Below are positions 45,899 through 55,643 of a DNA stretch of 64,000 nt, piece after piece (position 1 is the stretch's first letter; every line of letters begins with the position of its first letter). The translations under genes were made by a program, and so were the position numbers. The stretch lies in assembly GCA_030019205.1 (NCBI GenBank), contig JASEFH010000002.1:151480-215479 (forward strand), in the 5' to 3' direction. The notes below the pieces were generated by a model. That model was not told where the DNA came from, did no database searches, and saw nothing but the letters and a program-made list of their open reading frames with translations. This DNA comes from Methanomicrobiales archaeon. GTDB lineage: Archaea > Halobacteriota > Methanomicrobia > Methanomicrobiales > JACTUA01.

Positions 45899-46372
45899 AT
45901 GACAGACACCGCACACGAGCAGGCGCTGCTCCTCATGGGCTGTCCGGAGGTCCCGGTCCAGATGGGTATCGGGCTCTACCTCGCGCACATGCTCCGCACG
46001 CACGACCGGGACGTGACGGTGGCCGGCAACCCCTCCGTCCTCCAGCTGCTGCGGACGTCGGATCCGGGCCGGTGCTACGTGACCCGCATGATCGACCTCG
46101 ACCGCTGCATCGAGGAGATCGTGGAGAAGCGGCGGGACTACGACCTCGTCATCGTCTTCGCCCACAACGATGCCGGCATCTCGTACGCGGCGACGATGCG
46201 CCACATCTCGAACGGACGGATCATCGTGCTGATCTTCGGGAGGAACGCGGAAACGCTCGCCGGGCAGGTCGACTTCCCCTGCGAGACGATCGTGGCGGTG
46301 GCGGTCCATAACCCGATGGAGCTCAAGAAGAAGGTCGACGAGGCGTTCGGATGGCGTGCATCGAGGAGCTGA
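45899..46372 (+). CDS. DUF1890 protein, copy 1
   Basis: A 157-residue soluble protein of a methanogen-centred family. Conserved stretches: ALLLMGCPEVPVQMGIGLYL, VAGNPSVLQLLR, VFAHNDAGISYAATM and IVLIFGRNAE. The pattern of short strands and Gly-rich turns suggests a Rossmann-like fold; the MGCPEVPVQ motif with Cys is fully shared with copy 2 at 55644. No function is established. It overlaps the DUF1894 gene by 22 bases, and thiM and thiE follow, so all four are probably one transcript. Confidence 0.88.
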   Translation: MTDTAHEQALLLMGCPEVPVQMGIGLYLAHMLRTHDRDVTVAGNPSVLQLLRTSDPGRCYVTRMIDLDRCIEEIVEKRRDYDLVIVFAHNDAGISYAATMRHISNGRIIVLIFGRNAETLAGQVDFPCETIVAVAVHNPMELKKKVDEAFGWRASRS

Positions 46373-46638
46373 ACAAGGAGGTCATCCTCTCCGGCGCCAC
46401 CTTCCAGGAGTGCCGGAAGTACGTCGAGGGGCACTACGCCGAGGTCTACTACGTGGACCCCGGCTACAAGATCTTCGACAAATACATCATCGGCGTGCCG
46501 CCGATCGCCATCGGGATCGAGGGGGAGGCGATCGTCTTCCCGTTCACGAAACCCTGCTACGGGACCTACCTGCTCCGCATCCGCTCCCCGGAGGAGATCG
46601 CGAGGGTGCGGAAGAAGGGGAGAGAGAGGAGATCCTAG
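46351..46638 (+). CDS. DUF1894 protein, copy 1
   Basis: A 95-residue soluble protein, the usual partner of DUF1890: LSGATFQECRKYVEGHYAEV, YVDPGYKIFDKYIIGVPPIA and FPFTKPCYGTYLLRI. The start lies inside the DUF1890 gene (22-base overlap), so translation of the two is likely coupled and the products may form a complex. The conserved Cys in QECRKY and KPCYGT could bind a metal or react, which is an inference. It is a paralogue of the 56111 gene. Confidence 0.88.
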   Translation: MACIEELNKEVILSGATFQECRKYVEGHYAEVYYVDPGYKIFDKYIIGVPPIAIGIEGEAIVFPFTKPCYGTYLLRIRSPEEIARVRKKGRERRS

Positions 46639-46666
46639 ACAGAACCGCTGTGTGAGAGGGGATAGT

Positions 46667-47476
46667 ATGGATAGAATGGCAATTGCTGACCTCCTCGCCG
46701 CCGTGCGGGCGAAGAGGCCGCTTCTGCACCACATCACGAACTGCGTCACGATCAACGACTGCGCCAACGTCACGCTCTGCATCGGGGCAGCGCCGGTGAT
46801 GACCGTCGCGCCCGAAGAGGCGGCCGAGATGGCGGCGGCAGCCGATGCCCTCGTACTGAATATCGGAACGCTGGACGCTGTCCAGATCGAGTCCATGCTC
46901 CTCGCGGGGGCACGGGCGAACGACCGGGGGATCCCGGTCGTGCTGGATCCCGTCGGTGCCGGAGCGACCCGCCTGCGGACGCAGTCCGTCCAGCTCCTCC
47001 TGGAGCGGCTGGAGATCGCGATCCTGAAGGGCAACGCCGGGGAGATCGGGGTCGTCGCCGGCAGCGGCGGGTGTGTCCGCGGGGTCGACTCCGGGGGGGT
47101 GACGGGCGACCCCGTGGCGGTTGCGCGGGATTATGCGCGGGAGAGCGGCATCGTCGTGGCGATGACGGGGGAGACCGATGTCGTCACCGACGGGCGGCGC
47201 GTCCTCCTGGTCGAGAATGGCGATCCGATGCTGGGAAGGCTCTCCGGCACCGGGTGCATGGCCTCCTCGATCGTCGGGGCGTTCGCCACGGTCGCGGACG
47301 ACCGCGTCCTCTCGTCGGCGGCGGCGCTCGCGGCCTTCGGCCGGGCGGCGGAGCGGGCGGCCCCCATGTCGAACGGACCCTACTCGTTCCGCACGGCGCT
47401 CTTCGACGAGATCTACCGTCTTGCGCCCTCCGACCTGGCAGAGCACGCGAGGGTGAGGGGTGCCGATGAACTTTGA
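46667..47476 (+). CDS. thiM: Hydroxyethylthiazole kinase ThiM
   Basis: A 269-residue kinase that phosphorylates the thiazole alcohol for salvage into thiamine. It shows HHITNCVTINDCANVTLCIG at the substrate site, VLDPVGAGATRLR, ILKGNAGEIGVVAG and the C-terminal catalytic loop LSGTGCMASSIVGAFA, with the nucleophile-region Cys as in ThiM. The ATG at 46667 follows GAGGGGATA; a GTG at 46652 is less likely. It overlaps thiE by 11 bases, so kinase and synthase are made together. Confidence 0.94.
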   Translation: MDRMAIADLLAAVRAKRPLLHHITNCVTINDCANVTLCIGAAPVMTVAPEEAAEMAAAADALVLNIGTLDAVQIESMLLAGARANDRGIPVVLDPVGAGATRLRTQSVQLLLERLEIAILKGNAGEIGVVAGSGGCVRGVDSGGVTGDPVAVARDYARESGIVVAMTGETDVVTDGRRVLLVENGDPMLGRLSGTGCMASSIVGAFATVADDRVLSSAAALAAFGRAAERAAPMSNGPYSFRTALFDEIYRLAPSDLAEHARVRGADEL

Positions 47477-48116
47477 CCTCTACGTGGTCACCGACGAGGA
47501 GATCTCGCGCGGGCTCTCGCATGCGGAGATCGCCCGCCGCGCGGTGGACGGGGGTGCGGACGCGATCCAGCTCCGCGACAAGCGGATGTCGGGGCGGGCC
47601 CTGTTCGAGGCCGCGTGCGAGATCCGCTCGATCACGCGGGCGGCGGGAGCGCTCTTCATCGTCAACGACCGCCTGGACGTGGCCCTCGCCGCCGCTGCCG
47701 ACGGCGTCCACCTGGGGCAGGACGATCTTCCGCTCCGCTGCGCCCGGGCGATCGCGCCCCCGCATTTCATCGTCGGGGTCTCGGTAGGCAGCGTGGACGA
47801 GGCGATCCGCGCCGAGGAGGAGGGCGCCGATTACGTGGCGCTCAGCCCCACGTTTCCCACCGGCTCCAAGGCGGACGCCGGTCCCGGACGGGGGCTGTCG
47901 ACGCTGCGGGCGATACGGTCCGCCGTCTCCCTGCCCCTGATCGCGATCGGGGGCATCGGGCCCCGCAACGCGGAGGACGTGATCGACGCCGGAGCGGACG
48001 GCATCGCGGTCATCTCGGCGGTCGTCGGGCAGGACGACGTGGAAAGGGCTGCACGGGACCTGAAAGCGCTGATCGCCTCGACCAAGGCGCGGCGCCGGCG
48101 CGGCTGCATGCGGTGA
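47466..48116 (+). CDS. thiE: Thiamine phosphate synthase ThiE
   Basis: A 216-residue TIM-barrel enzyme joining thiazole phosphate and HMP-PP to thiamine phosphate. Signature parts: DAIQLRDKRMSGRALFE, FIVNDRLDVALAAAADGVHL (the pyrophosphate-binding region), DYVALSPTFPTGSKADAGPG and IAIGGIGPRNAEDVIDAGAD. The ATG at 47466 overlaps the end of thiM; a GGTGAGGGG site precedes it. With thiM it gives a salvage branch of thiamine synthesis. Confidence 0.94.
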   Translation: MNFDLYVVTDEEISRGLSHAEIARRAVDGGADAIQLRDKRMSGRALFEAACEIRSITRAAGALFIVNDRLDVALAAAADGVHLGQDDLPLRCARAIAPPHFIVGVSVGSVDEAIRAEEEGADYVALSPTFPTGSKADAGPGRGLSTLRAIRSAVSLPLIAIGGIGPRNAEDVIDAGADGIAVISAVVGQDDVERAARDLKALIASTKARRRRGCMR

Positions 48117-48238
48117 TCCTCCCGTTTCTGCGGCATCGGCCCGCTCCGCCTCCCCCCCTGCTCGCACCCGCGGCAGCCGATGGTTCTCTGCAGCGGAGGT
48201 CGTCCCTACCAGGTGAGGGCGGGCGCCCCGTATCCGAT

Positions 48239-48248
48239 ACCTATACAT
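48239..48248 (+). promoter_or_regulatory. TATA box of the CopB gene
   Basis: ACCTATACAT is centred about 30 bases before the ATG at 48274, and a GGTAGGAG ribosome binding site lies between them. Confidence 0.55.
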
Positions 48249-48273
48249 CGTTGCCCAATCACAGGTAGGAGCG

Positions 48274-50340
48274 ATGGAGCGCGATCCCGCCCGCCGCCAT
48301 GCACACGGTCCCCATGCCCCCACTGAAGGTGCGGGGCAGCAGTTCAGGACGCAACCGATAGAGGGCGTCCGGCAGGAGCCCCCGAAGACGCACGGGGCGG
48401 ACGGCGGGCACCGGCACGCGCTCGCGGACTATAAGCGCCGGTTCGTCGTCTCGCTCGTCCTCACGATCCCCATTCTCGTCCTCTCCCCGACCATCCAGAT
48501 GCTGTTCGGGTTCAAGGCCGATGTTCCCTATGCAGACTACATCGTACTCGCCCTCGCCTCCGTCGTCTATACTTACGGCGGCTACCCGTTCCTGCGGGGA
48601 ATCGTCGATGAGCTGAAGGCGCGATTGCCGGGCATGATGACCCTGATTGCGGTCGCGATCACCGTTGCCTACGTCTACAGCGCCGCAGTGGTCTTCGGTG
48701 TACCGGGCGAGGGGTTCTTCTGGGAGCTCGCGACCCTGATCGACATCATGCTGCTCGGGCACTGGATCGAGATGCGGTCGGTGCTCGGGGCGTCCCGGGC
48801 CCTGGAGGAGCTGGTGCGGATCCTGCCGCAGGAGGCGCACCGTCTCACGGATGGCGCGACCGAGGATGTGCGGATCGAGGTGCTGGCCGTCCACGACCGC
48901 GTGCTGGTGAAGCCCGGCGAGAAGATCCCCGTCGACGGCGTGGTGATCGACGGCGAGTCCAGCGTGAACGAGGCGATGCTGACCGGGGAGTCGCGACCGG
49001 TCGCCAAACGGGCGGGAGCGGCGGTGATCGGGGGCTCGATCAACGGGGAGGGCTCGCTCGTCGTGGAGGTGCGAAAGGTGGGCGCGGATACCTACCTGAA
49101 CCAGGTGATCGAGCTGGTGCGCCGGGCCCAGGAGAGCAAGTCCCGCACGCAGGACCTCGCGAACCGGGCGGCCTTCTACCTCGTGGTGATCGCTCTGTCC
49201 GTCGGCGCACTGACGTTTATCGCCTGGATGTTCCTTCTCCGGGATCCTGGATATGCCGTCGAACGGGCGGCGACGGTGATGGTGATCGCCTGCCCCCATG
49301 CGCTCGGCCTCGCCGTCCCCCTGGTGGTCGCGGTCTCGACCGCCCTCGCTGCGCAGGCAGGGTTCCTGATCCGCGAGCGGCAGGCGTTCGAGCGGGCCCG
49401 GGAGATCACGGCCGTCCTCTTCGACAAGACCGGCACCCTGACCGAGGGTCGGTTCGGGGTGACGGATATCCTGGCGTTCGGCGACCTGGACGGGAACGAG
49501 GTGCTGCGGCTGGCAGCATCCCTCGAGGCGCGGTCCGGGCACCCGATCGCGCAGGGCATCCTGCGGGCCTCCGTCGAGAGAGGGCTGGAGCTGGCAGTTC
49601 CGGAGGGGTTCCGGGCGATCCCCGGTAAAGGGGTCGAGGCATACGCTGCCGGGCGGCATCTGAGGGTCGTGAGCCCGGGCTACCTTGAAGAGGAGAAGAT
49701 CGCGGTCACGGACGAGCGGGTGGAGCGGCTGCAGCGGCAGGGCAAGACGGTCGTCTTCCTGCTCGGGGATGGCAGCCTGCTCGGGGCTCTCGCACTCGCC
49801 GACATCATCCGCCGTGAGTCCCGGGAGGCGATCGCGAGGCTGAAAGAGATGGGGATCCAGTGCATGATGCTGACCGGCGATAACCGCCACGTTGCGGAAT
49901 GGGTGGCCGGCGAGCTGGGGCTGGACCTGTTCTTCGCCGAGGTGCTGCCGCACGAGAAGGCGGAGAAGATCCGCGAGGTGCAGGAGGACCACGTGGTGGC
50001 GATGGTCGGCGACGGTATCAACGACGCCCCGGCGCTCGTCCAGGCGGACGTGGGGATCGCGATCGGGGCCGGCACCGATGTCGCTGTCGAGAGCGCGGAT
50101 ATCGTGCTGGTGCGAAACGACCCCCGCGACGCCGTGGCGATCATCGATCTCTCGAAGCGGACCTATGCCAAGATGGCGCAGAACCTCTTCTGGGCGACGG
50201 GATACAATACCATCGCCATCCCGCTCGCGGCCGGGGTGGCGAGCGGATACGGGATCGTCCTCACGCCGGCGGTCGGGGCGATCCTGATGAGCGCGAGCAC
50301 TGTTCTCGTGGCGATCAACGCAAGGCTGCTGCATCGGTAG
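48274..50340 (+). CDS. copB: CopB-type heavy-metal P-type ATPase (P1B-3)
   Basis: A 688-residue, eight-helix metal pump. The N-terminus is His-rich ([20 protein letters not shown]) in place of a CxxC domain. Helix 6 has the CPH metal site in [14 protein letters not shown], which defines the CopB group that exports Cu(II)/Cu(I) or Ag. Motifs in order: [39 protein letters not shown] and [10 protein letters not shown]; helices 7-8 have [12 protein letters not shown] and [12 protein letters not shown]. Expected role: copper detoxification by export. It has its own TATA box, and no copper chaperone or sensor gene is adjacent. Confidence 0.94.
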   Translation: MERDPARRHAHGPHAPTEGAGQQFRTQPIEGVRQEPPKTHGADGGHRHALADYKRRFVVSLVLTIPILVLSPTIQMLFGFKADVPYADYIVLALASVVYTYGGYPFLRGIVDELKARLPGMMTLIAVAITVAYVYSAAVVFGVPGEGFFWELATLIDIMLLGHWIEMRSVLGASRALEELVRILPQEAHRLTDGATEDVRIEVLAVHDRVLVKPGEKIPVDGVVIDGESSVNEAMLTGESRPVAKRAGAAVIGGSINGEGSLVVEVRKVGADTYLNQVIELVRRAQESKSRTQDLANRAAFYLVVIALSVGALTFIAWMFLLRDPGYAVERAATVMVIACPHALGLAVPLVVAVSTALAAQAGFLIRERQAFERAREITAVLFDKTGTLTEGRFGVTDILAFGDLDGNEVLRLAASLEARSGHPIAQGILRASVERGLELAVPEGFRAIPGKGVEAYAAGRHLRVVSPGYLEEEKIAVTDERVERLQRQGKTVVFLLGDGSLLGALALADIIRRESREAIARLKEMGIQCMMLTGDNRHVAEWVAGELGLDLFFAEVLPHEKAEKIREVQEDHVVAMVGDGINDAPALVQADVGIAIGAGTDVAVESADIVLVRNDPRDAVAIIDLSKRTYAKMAQNLFWATGYNTIAIPLAAGVASGYGIVLTPAVGAILMSASTVLVAINARLLHR

Positions 50341-50838
50341 CCCTGCACTAGGGACGTCGTGGCTCGAAGGATGCACCCGATAGTAAGAATTATGTCCGAT
50401 ATGCTTGAGAGCGATAAAAGAGGGGGTATCCATCGCAGAGAGCAGCTAGGGAGTACTCCTTTCAGACGTCCGGATGCTGGCAGAGGGATCCAGAGAAGTT
50501 CCTCAAAGAAGAAGGCTCGATCGAGGGCACGCACTTTGGTGTGACGAAACGACAATAAGTCAGGGTTGACATGGAGGATCCACCGGCATGATCACCAGGA
50601 TGAATACCATGATCTATGAATCAGATCCTCTCCGCAGGTTCCGCTGCTCGTCCGGTAAAATTCTGTAAAACCATCGCCACAGCCTGCATACGGCTACTAA
50701 GGGTGTCGAATCGTTCCCGTCGACAGCCCCGTAGCACTTTTACAAAGAACCATCCCGGGCGAAACCACAGGTTGTTCGAACCGCAGATACGGCCAGGCTC
50801 GGGGATCAGGAATACCTTTATATAGGTTCATCTGCAAC
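50341..50838. other. Intergenic region between copB and tRNA-Cys
   Basis: About 500 bases without a supported gene; only short basic frames are seen. CCTTTATATAGG at 50815-50826 is a good TATA box, possibly a second, upstream promoter for the tRNA-Cys unit. Confidence 0.45.
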
Positions 50839-50870
50839 GTATAAATCACAATTGTGAATCTCGATTGTGA
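50839..50870 (+). promoter_or_regulatory. Promoter and palindromic site of the tRNA-Cys/pscS unit
   Basis: CGTATAAATCA (50839-50849) is centred 30 bases before the tRNA. Overlapping its downstream edge is the perfect 12-bp palindrome TCACAATTGTGA (50846-50857), followed by a half-site ATTGTGA (50864-50870). A binding protein here would block transcription start. A similar block, TTCACAATTGTTAA, is found at 60055-60068. Confidence 0.55.
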
Positions 50871-50873
50871 ACT

Positions 50874-50946
50874 GCCGGGGTGGCAGAGCGGCTGATGCGT
50901 CTGACTGCAGATCAGATCCCCGTGAGTTCAACTCTCACCCCTGGCT
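50874..50946 (+). tRNA. tRNA-Cys (anticodon GCA)
   Basis: A 73-base cloverleaf: acceptor GCCGGGG paired with CCCTGGC (one G-T pair), D-stem GCA/TGC, anticodon stem TCTGA/TCAGA with loop CTGCAGA (anticodon GCA), and T-stem GTGAG/CTCAC with loop TTCAACT; discriminator base T. No intron, and CCA is not encoded. In methanogens this tRNA is first charged with phosphoserine and then converted to Cys-tRNA by SepCysS, the product of the next gene, whose ATG begins only 13 bases after the tRNA. Confidence 0.93.
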
Positions 50947-50959
50947 CTCGAGGCCCTGC

Positions 50960-52321
50960 ATGAATACGCGCGTCCAGAAACTGTTCGAGGCGGAGTTTAT
51001 CCTCGAGGATATCCGCGAGATCTTCCGCCAGTCCACGCCCGACGGGCTTACACCGGATCAGGAGTGCGAGTTCTCCCGTCTTTTGGCCGATCTCAAAGGA
51101 GCCGTCGCAGATCTGGAGAGCGGGCAGGGGAAGCCGAAACCCCCGAAAATTGCAGACGGCATCGACATCCGCACACGCGAGGAGGGGTCCATCAACATCC
51201 ACCCGATCCAGCGGGGAGGACGCCTCACGGCGGCGGCACGGAAGGCGGTGATCGCGTACGGGGATGGCTACTCCACCTGTGACTTCTGCCGGAAACCCTT
51301 CCGCCTGGACAGGATCACCCGCCCCGACATCGCTGGCTTCCACGCGGATCTGGCGCGGTTCGTCGGCATGGAACAGGCACGGGTTGTACCGGGTGCGCGG
51401 CGAGGGTTCCAGGCGGTGGTCTCCGCGCTGGCCGGTAGAGGGGATACGGTGATCGTCTCGGCCCTGGCTCACTACACGGAGTTCCTGGCGATCGAGCAGG
51501 CGGGCGCCGTCGTCAGGGAAGTGCCGCTCGATGAACGGAACCTGGTGACTGCCGACGCCACGGCCGATAAGATCGAGGATGTCCTGCGGGAGAGCGGATC
51601 GCTGCCGAAGCTGATCCTGATCGACCACTTCGACTACCAGTTCGCCAACGAGCACGACGTTCGCGGGATCGCGAGAGTGGCAGAGCAGTATGGGATCCCC
51701 TTCCTCTACAACGGCGCCTATTCCGTCGGGCTGATGCCGATCGACGGGAAGGAGATCGGCGCCGATTTCGTCGTGGGATCCGGGCATAAGAGCATGGCAT
51801 CCGTCGCACCCTCGGGGATCCTTGCCACGACCGACGAATGGGCCCCCATCGTCTTCCGCACAACCGGGATGACCGGGGATGTGACAGGACGGAAGTTCGG
51901 GGTGAAGGAGGTGGAGATGATGGGCTGCACGCTGATGGGCGCGACCCTCATCTCGATGATGGCCTCGTTCCCCGCCGTCGTGGAGCGGACGAAGCACTGG
52001 GACGAGGAACTGAGAAAGACGAACTACTTCCTGGACCGGTTCCTCCGCGTGGAGGGAAGCAGGGTGCTCTCGGAGTATCCGCGGAAGAACACCCTCACGA
52101 AAGTCGATACCACGGGCAGTTTCGACACCGTGGCACGCACGCACAAGCGCCGGGGGTTCTTCTTCTCCGACGAGCTCTCGTCCCGCGGGATCGTCGGCGA
52201 GTTCGCCGGGGCGACCCGGACCTGGAAACTGAACACCTACGGGCTCACCTGGGACCAGATACGCTACCTCGCCGATTCGTTCGTGGAGATTGGAGAAAAG
52301 TACGGTTTTGTGAGATCATGA
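50960..52321 (+). CDS. pscS: Sep-tRNA:Cys-tRNA synthase (SepCysS)
   Basis: A 453-residue PLP enzyme turning phosphoseryl-tRNA(Cys) into cysteinyl-tRNA with a sulfur donor. The core (from about residue 88) shows [12 protein letters not shown] with the conserved Cys residues used for sulfur transfer, the PLP-binding Lys in [14 protein letters not shown] and [20 protein letters not shown]. The first 85 or so residues are an extra helical region that may correspond to the SepCysE-like extension known from part of this family. The ATG at 50960 has a GAGG site; longer starts would run into tRNA-Cys. It overlaps metY by 4 bases (ATGA). Confidence 0.93.
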   Translation: MNTRVQKLFEAEFILEDIREIFRQSTPDGLTPDQECEFSRLLADLKGAVADLESGQGKPKPPKIADGIDIRTREEGSINIHPIQRGGRLTAAARKAVIAYGDGYSTCDFCRKPFRLDRITRPDIAGFHADLARFVGMEQARVVPGARRGFQAVVSALAGRGDTVIVSALAHYTEFLAIEQAGAVVREVPLDERNLVTADATADKIEDVLRESGSLPKLILIDHFDYQFANEHDVRGIARVAEQYGIPFLYNGAYSVGLMPIDGKEIGADFVVGSGHKSMASVAPSGILATTDEWAPIVFRTTGMTGDVTGRKFGVKEVEMMGCTLMGATLISMMASFPAVVERTKHWDEELRKTNYFLDRFLRVEGSRVLSEYPRKNTLTKVDTTGSFDTVARTHKRRGFFFSDELSSRGIVGEFAGATRTWKLNTYGLTWDQIRYLADSFVEIGEKYGFVRS

Positions 52322-53613
52322 GAGAGAGACACTACAAACTGGATACCCTGGCCGTCCACGCCGGGCAGGCCCCCGACCCTACGACGGGATCCCGGGCCGT
52401 TCCGCTCTACCAGACCACGTCGTATGTCTTTAAAAACTGCGATCATGCGGCCAACCTGTTTGCCCTCAAGGAACCGGGGAACATCTATACACGGATCATG
52501 AACCCGACGACGGACGTCTTCGAGAAGAGGATGGCTGCAATCGAAGGAGGGACGGGGGCTCTTGCGGTCGCATCCGGTCTGTCCGCCGTGACGCTCGCCC
52601 TGCTCGCCGTCACCCGCCCGGGGGACGAGATCGTCGCCGCGAACAACCTCTACGGCGGGACATACGAGCTCTTCAACTACACATTCCCAAAGCTCGGAAG
52701 AACGATAAAATTCGTTGACTCCTCGAGACCCGAAGAGTTCCGGGCTGCAATCACCGGCAGAACCCGCGCCGTCTTTGCCGAGACGATCGGGAATCCCAAG
52801 CTGGACGTACCGGACTTCGAGGCGATTGCCGCTATCGCGCATGCAGCCGGCATACCCCTTGTCGTCGACAACACGGTCGGGATCGTGCTTGCCCACCCGA
52901 TCGACCACGGGGCGGATATCGTCGTCCACTCCGCCACGAAGTTCATCGGCGGGCATGGGACGTCCATCGGGGGCGTGATCGTCGATTCGGGACGGTTCGC
53001 GTGGAACAACGGGAAGTTCCCCGAGTTTACGGAACCGGATCCCAGTTACCACGGGCTCCGGTACTGGGACGCCTTCGGGAACGTCCCGGGGCTCGGCAAC
53101 GTCGCCTTCATCTTCAAGGTGCGGGTGCAGCTCCTGCGGGACATCGGCGCTGCACTCTCGCCGTTCAACGCCTGGCTCTTCCTGCAGGGCCTGGAGACGC
53201 TTCCCCTCCGCGTGCGGCGGCACTCGGAGAATGCGCTGGCGGTGGCAGAGCACCTCTCCGATCACCCGAAGGTCGCCTGGGTAAACTACCCCGGGCTTGC
53301 AGAGAACCCCAACCACGCGCTTGCCTCCCGATACCTCAACGGAGGGTATGGAGCGCTGATCGGCTTCGGGATCAAGGGGGGCAGACAGGCGGCAGTGCGG
53401 TTCATCGAGAGCGTGCAGCTCTTCTCGCACCTCGCCAACATCGGGGATACCAAGAGCCTCGTGATCCATCCCGCCACGACCACCCACCAGCAGCTAACCC
53501 TGGAAGAGCGGCTGCAGACCGGAGTGACGGATGACTATATCCGCCTCTCCATCGGGCTTGAAGATCCTGAAGACCTGATCTACGAGCTGGATCGGGCGCT
53601 CCTGAACGTGTGA
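52318..53613 (+). CDS. metY: O-acetylhomoserine sulfhydrylase
   Basis: A 431-residue Cys/Met-metabolism PLP enzyme that makes homocysteine from O-acetylhomoserine and sulfide. It has [20 protein letters not shown], the PLP lysine in [20 protein letters not shown], and the long C-terminal domain with [20 protein letters not shown] typical of MetY and not of MetB/MetC. It sits between pscS (ATGA overlap) and metX, whose product makes its substrate. The two together give a direct sulfhydrylation route to homocysteine. Confidence 0.94.
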   Translation: MRERHYKLDTLAVHAGQAPDPTTGSRAVPLYQTTSYVFKNCDHAANLFALKEPGNIYTRIMNPTTDVFEKRMAAIEGGTGALAVASGLSAVTLALLAVTRPGDEIVAANNLYGGTYELFNYTFPKLGRTIKFVDSSRPEEFRAAITGRTRAVFAETIGNPKLDVPDFEAIAAIAHAAGIPLVVDNTVGIVLAHPIDHGADIVVHSATKFIGGHGTSIGGVIVDSGRFAWNNGKFPEFTEPDPSYHGLRYWDAFGNVPGLGNVAFIFKVRVQLLRDIGAALSPFNAWLFLQGLETLPLRVRRHSENALAVAEHLSDHPKVAWVNYPGLAENPNHALASRYLNGGYGALIGFGIKGGRQAAVRFIESVQLFSHLANIGDTKSLVIHPATTTHQQLTLEERLQTGVTDDYIRLSIGLEDPEDLIYELDRALLNV

Positions 53614-53615
53614 CC

Positions 53616-55088
53616 ATGAAGAAGGGCTCTGTCGGCACGGTAACGACCTCCCTCTATGCGCTGGAGGAACCCCTGGAGCTGGAGAGCGGCGCGGTCCTGC
53701 GGGATGTCACCCTGGCCTACGAGACCTACGGCCGATTGAACCGGGAGAAGAGCAACGCCATCCTTATCTGCCACGCCCTCTCCGGCGATGCCCATGCCGC
53801 CGGGATCCATGCCGAGGATGGCAGGAAGGGCTGGTGGGACATCGTCATCGGGCCCGGCAAGGGCTTCGACACCGAACGTTACTTCGTCGTCTGCTCGAAC
53901 GTGCTCGGGGGGTGCAAGGGGTCCACCGGTCCGGCATCCACCAACCCGGAGACCGGCAAACCCTACGCCCTCTCGTTCCCGGTGGTCACGATCCGCGACA
54001 TGGTGGAAGCCCAGAAGAGGCTCATCGACCACCTCGGCATCCGCCAGCTCTACGCGGTGGCCGGAGGATCCATGGGGGGGATGCAGGTGCTCCAGTGGTG
54101 CGTCTCGTACCCGGAGAGGGTGCGAAAGGCGATCGCCATCGGGACGACGGCCTACTCGACCCCGCAGCAGATCGCCTTCAACGAAGTGGGGAGGCGGGCA
54201 ATCACATCGGACCCATTCTGGGCGCAGGGGGATTACTATGGCAGGGCTATTCCCTCCCGGGGTCTTGCTCTCGCCCGCATGGTCGGGCATATCACCTACC
54301 TCTCGGACGAGTCGATGCACGCGAAGTTCGGGCGGAACCTGCAGGCTCGCGAGAAGTACGGCTACGACTTCTCCGCCGAGTTCCAGGTGGAGAGCTACCT
54401 GCAGCACCAGGGAGACGCGTTCACCCGGCGGTTCGATGCCAACTCCTACCTCTACATCACCAAGGCGATCGACTACTTCGACCTGACAAAGGACGGGTCG
54501 CTCATCAGCGGATTTTCCGGCGTCCGATCGAAGTTCCTGATCATCTCCATCACCTCGGACTGGCTCTATCCCCCGTACCAGTCGCAGGAGATCGTCTCGG
54601 CGCTCTCTGCTAACGAGGCGGACGTCCAGTACTGCGAGATCCGCTCCAACTACGGGCACGATGCCTTCCTCCTGGAAGCCGGTCAGCTGAACTACCTGAT
54701 CTCCCGCTTCCTCAACCATACCGTGGTTCGGGATGTCATGGTCCAGGATGTGCCGGTGATTGCCGAGAGCGCCTCCATCGATGATGCCGCGAGGCAGATC
54801 ATCGAACGAGAGGTGAACCACCTGCCGGTGCTCTCCGCGGACGGCCGCCTGGCGGGGATTGTCACATCCTGGGATATCGCGAAAGCGGTCGCCGGGCGCC
54901 ACCGGTGTCTGGAAGAGATCATGACCCGGACCGTCATCACGTCCACCGCCGACGAGACGATCGAGGCAGCGGTAAAAAGGATGGGGAAATTCAACATCTC
55001 TGCTCTGCCGGTCGTCGATGCGGACCAGAGGGTGATCGGGATCATCTCCAGCGACGGCATCAGCAGCCTGGTGGGGCGGTGCACATGA
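53616..55088 (+). CDS. metX: Homoserine O-acetyltransferase with C-terminal CBS pair
   Basis: A 490-residue protein. Residues about 1-370 are the alpha/beta hydrolase MetX, acetylating homoserine from acetyl-CoA, with the nucleophile Ser in [26 protein letters not shown] for the catalytic Asp, and GHDAFLLE for the His. Residues about 375-488 hold two CBS domains ([20 protein letters not shown] and [20 protein letters not shown]), which usually bind adenine nucleotides or S-adenosylmethionine and would allow feedback control. The ATG at 53616 is taken; GTG at 53610 overlaps the metY stop. The stop overlaps the next gene (ATGA). Confidence 0.93.
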   Translation: MKKGSVGTVTTSLYALEEPLELESGAVLRDVTLAYETYGRLNREKSNAILICHALSGDAHAAGIHAEDGRKGWWDIVIGPGKGFDTERYFVVCSNVLGGCKGSTGPASTNPETGKPYALSFPVVTIRDMVEAQKRLIDHLGIRQLYAVAGGSMGGMQVLQWCVSYPERVRKAIAIGTTAYSTPQQIAFNEVGRRAITSDPFWAQGDYYGRAIPSRGLALARMVGHITYLSDESMHAKFGRNLQAREKYGYDFSAEFQVESYLQHQGDAFTRRFDANSYLYITKAIDYFDLTKDGSLISGFSGVRSKFLIISITSDWLYPPYQSQEIVSALSANEADVQYCEIRSNYGHDAFLLEAGQLNYLISRFLNHTVVRDVMVQDVPVIAESASIDDAARQIIEREVNHLPVLSADGRLAGIVTSWDIAKAVAGRHRCLEEIMTRTVITSTADETIEAAVKRMGKFNISALPVVDADQRVIGIISSDGISSLVGRCT

Positions 55089-55609
55089 GGATACTTCTGC
55101 ATCACGCCGATCGGATCTGGTACAGGGCGACCCGTCGGACCCGCATCGCGGAGGAGCTGGGAGAGCGGGAGGGCGAGATGCACGACTGCGCCGTCCTCTT
55201 CTGCTGCATCGAGAAGCTCGACGAGATGAACCCGGGCCACGTGATCGAGAGTGCAAAGGAGAACATCCTCGAGCGGCTCGGGAGACTGAAAGTATCCCGT
55301 GTGATGCTCTTTCCCTACGCCCACCTCACGAGCACCCTGGGGTCGCCGGAGGTCGCCCTGCTCATCCTCGACGGTCTCCTGCAGGGACTCCGCAGCGAAG
55401 GGCTCGAGGTGCAGAGAGCGCCTTTTGGCTGGTACAAGGAGTACGAGCTGAAGAACAAAGGGCATCCCCTTGCCGATCTCTCGATGACCCTCTGCCCGTA
55501 CGAGGGGCGGGAATGCGACTTTCTCTGTCCGTACTGCTATAACCCCCTCCGTTCCGGGGATGTGGTGCAGGCAAGGAGGGGAGAAGGGGCTGCGGCACCT
55601 CCCGAGTGA
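55085..55609 (+). CDS. Free-standing archaeal ThrRS editing-domain protein
   Basis: A 174-residue protein matching the N-terminal editing domain of archaeal threonyl-tRNA synthetase: [40 protein letters not shown] and [20 protein letters not shown]. That domain removes Ser from Ser-tRNA(Thr) and resembles D-amino-acid deacylases. The catalytic synthetase part is absent. The tail [19 protein letters not shown] has four Cys in a zinc-ribbon-like layout, unusual for this domain. It overlaps metX by 4 bases and belongs to the pscS-metY-metX unit, so it may edit in trans or act on another aminoacyl-tRNA, for instance a mischarged product of the Sep/Cys route. Confidence 0.82.
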   Translation: MRILLHHADRIWYRATRRTRIAEELGEREGEMHDCAVLFCCIEKLDEMNPGHVIESAKENILERLGRLKVSRVMLFPYAHLTSTLGSPEVALLILDGLLQGLRSEGLEVQRAPFGWYKEYELKNKGHPLADLSMTLCPYEGRECDFLCPYCYNPLRSGDVVQARRGEGAAAPPE

Positions 55610-55643
55610 GTCGTTTTGTGTGATAGTTACCGAGGAGGCTACT

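Noticed and set aside
48259..50433. 724-codon minus-strand frame
   Set aside because: Longer than the gene on the other strand, but only the plus strand carries the P-type ATPase motifs (CPH, DKTGT, GDGIND).
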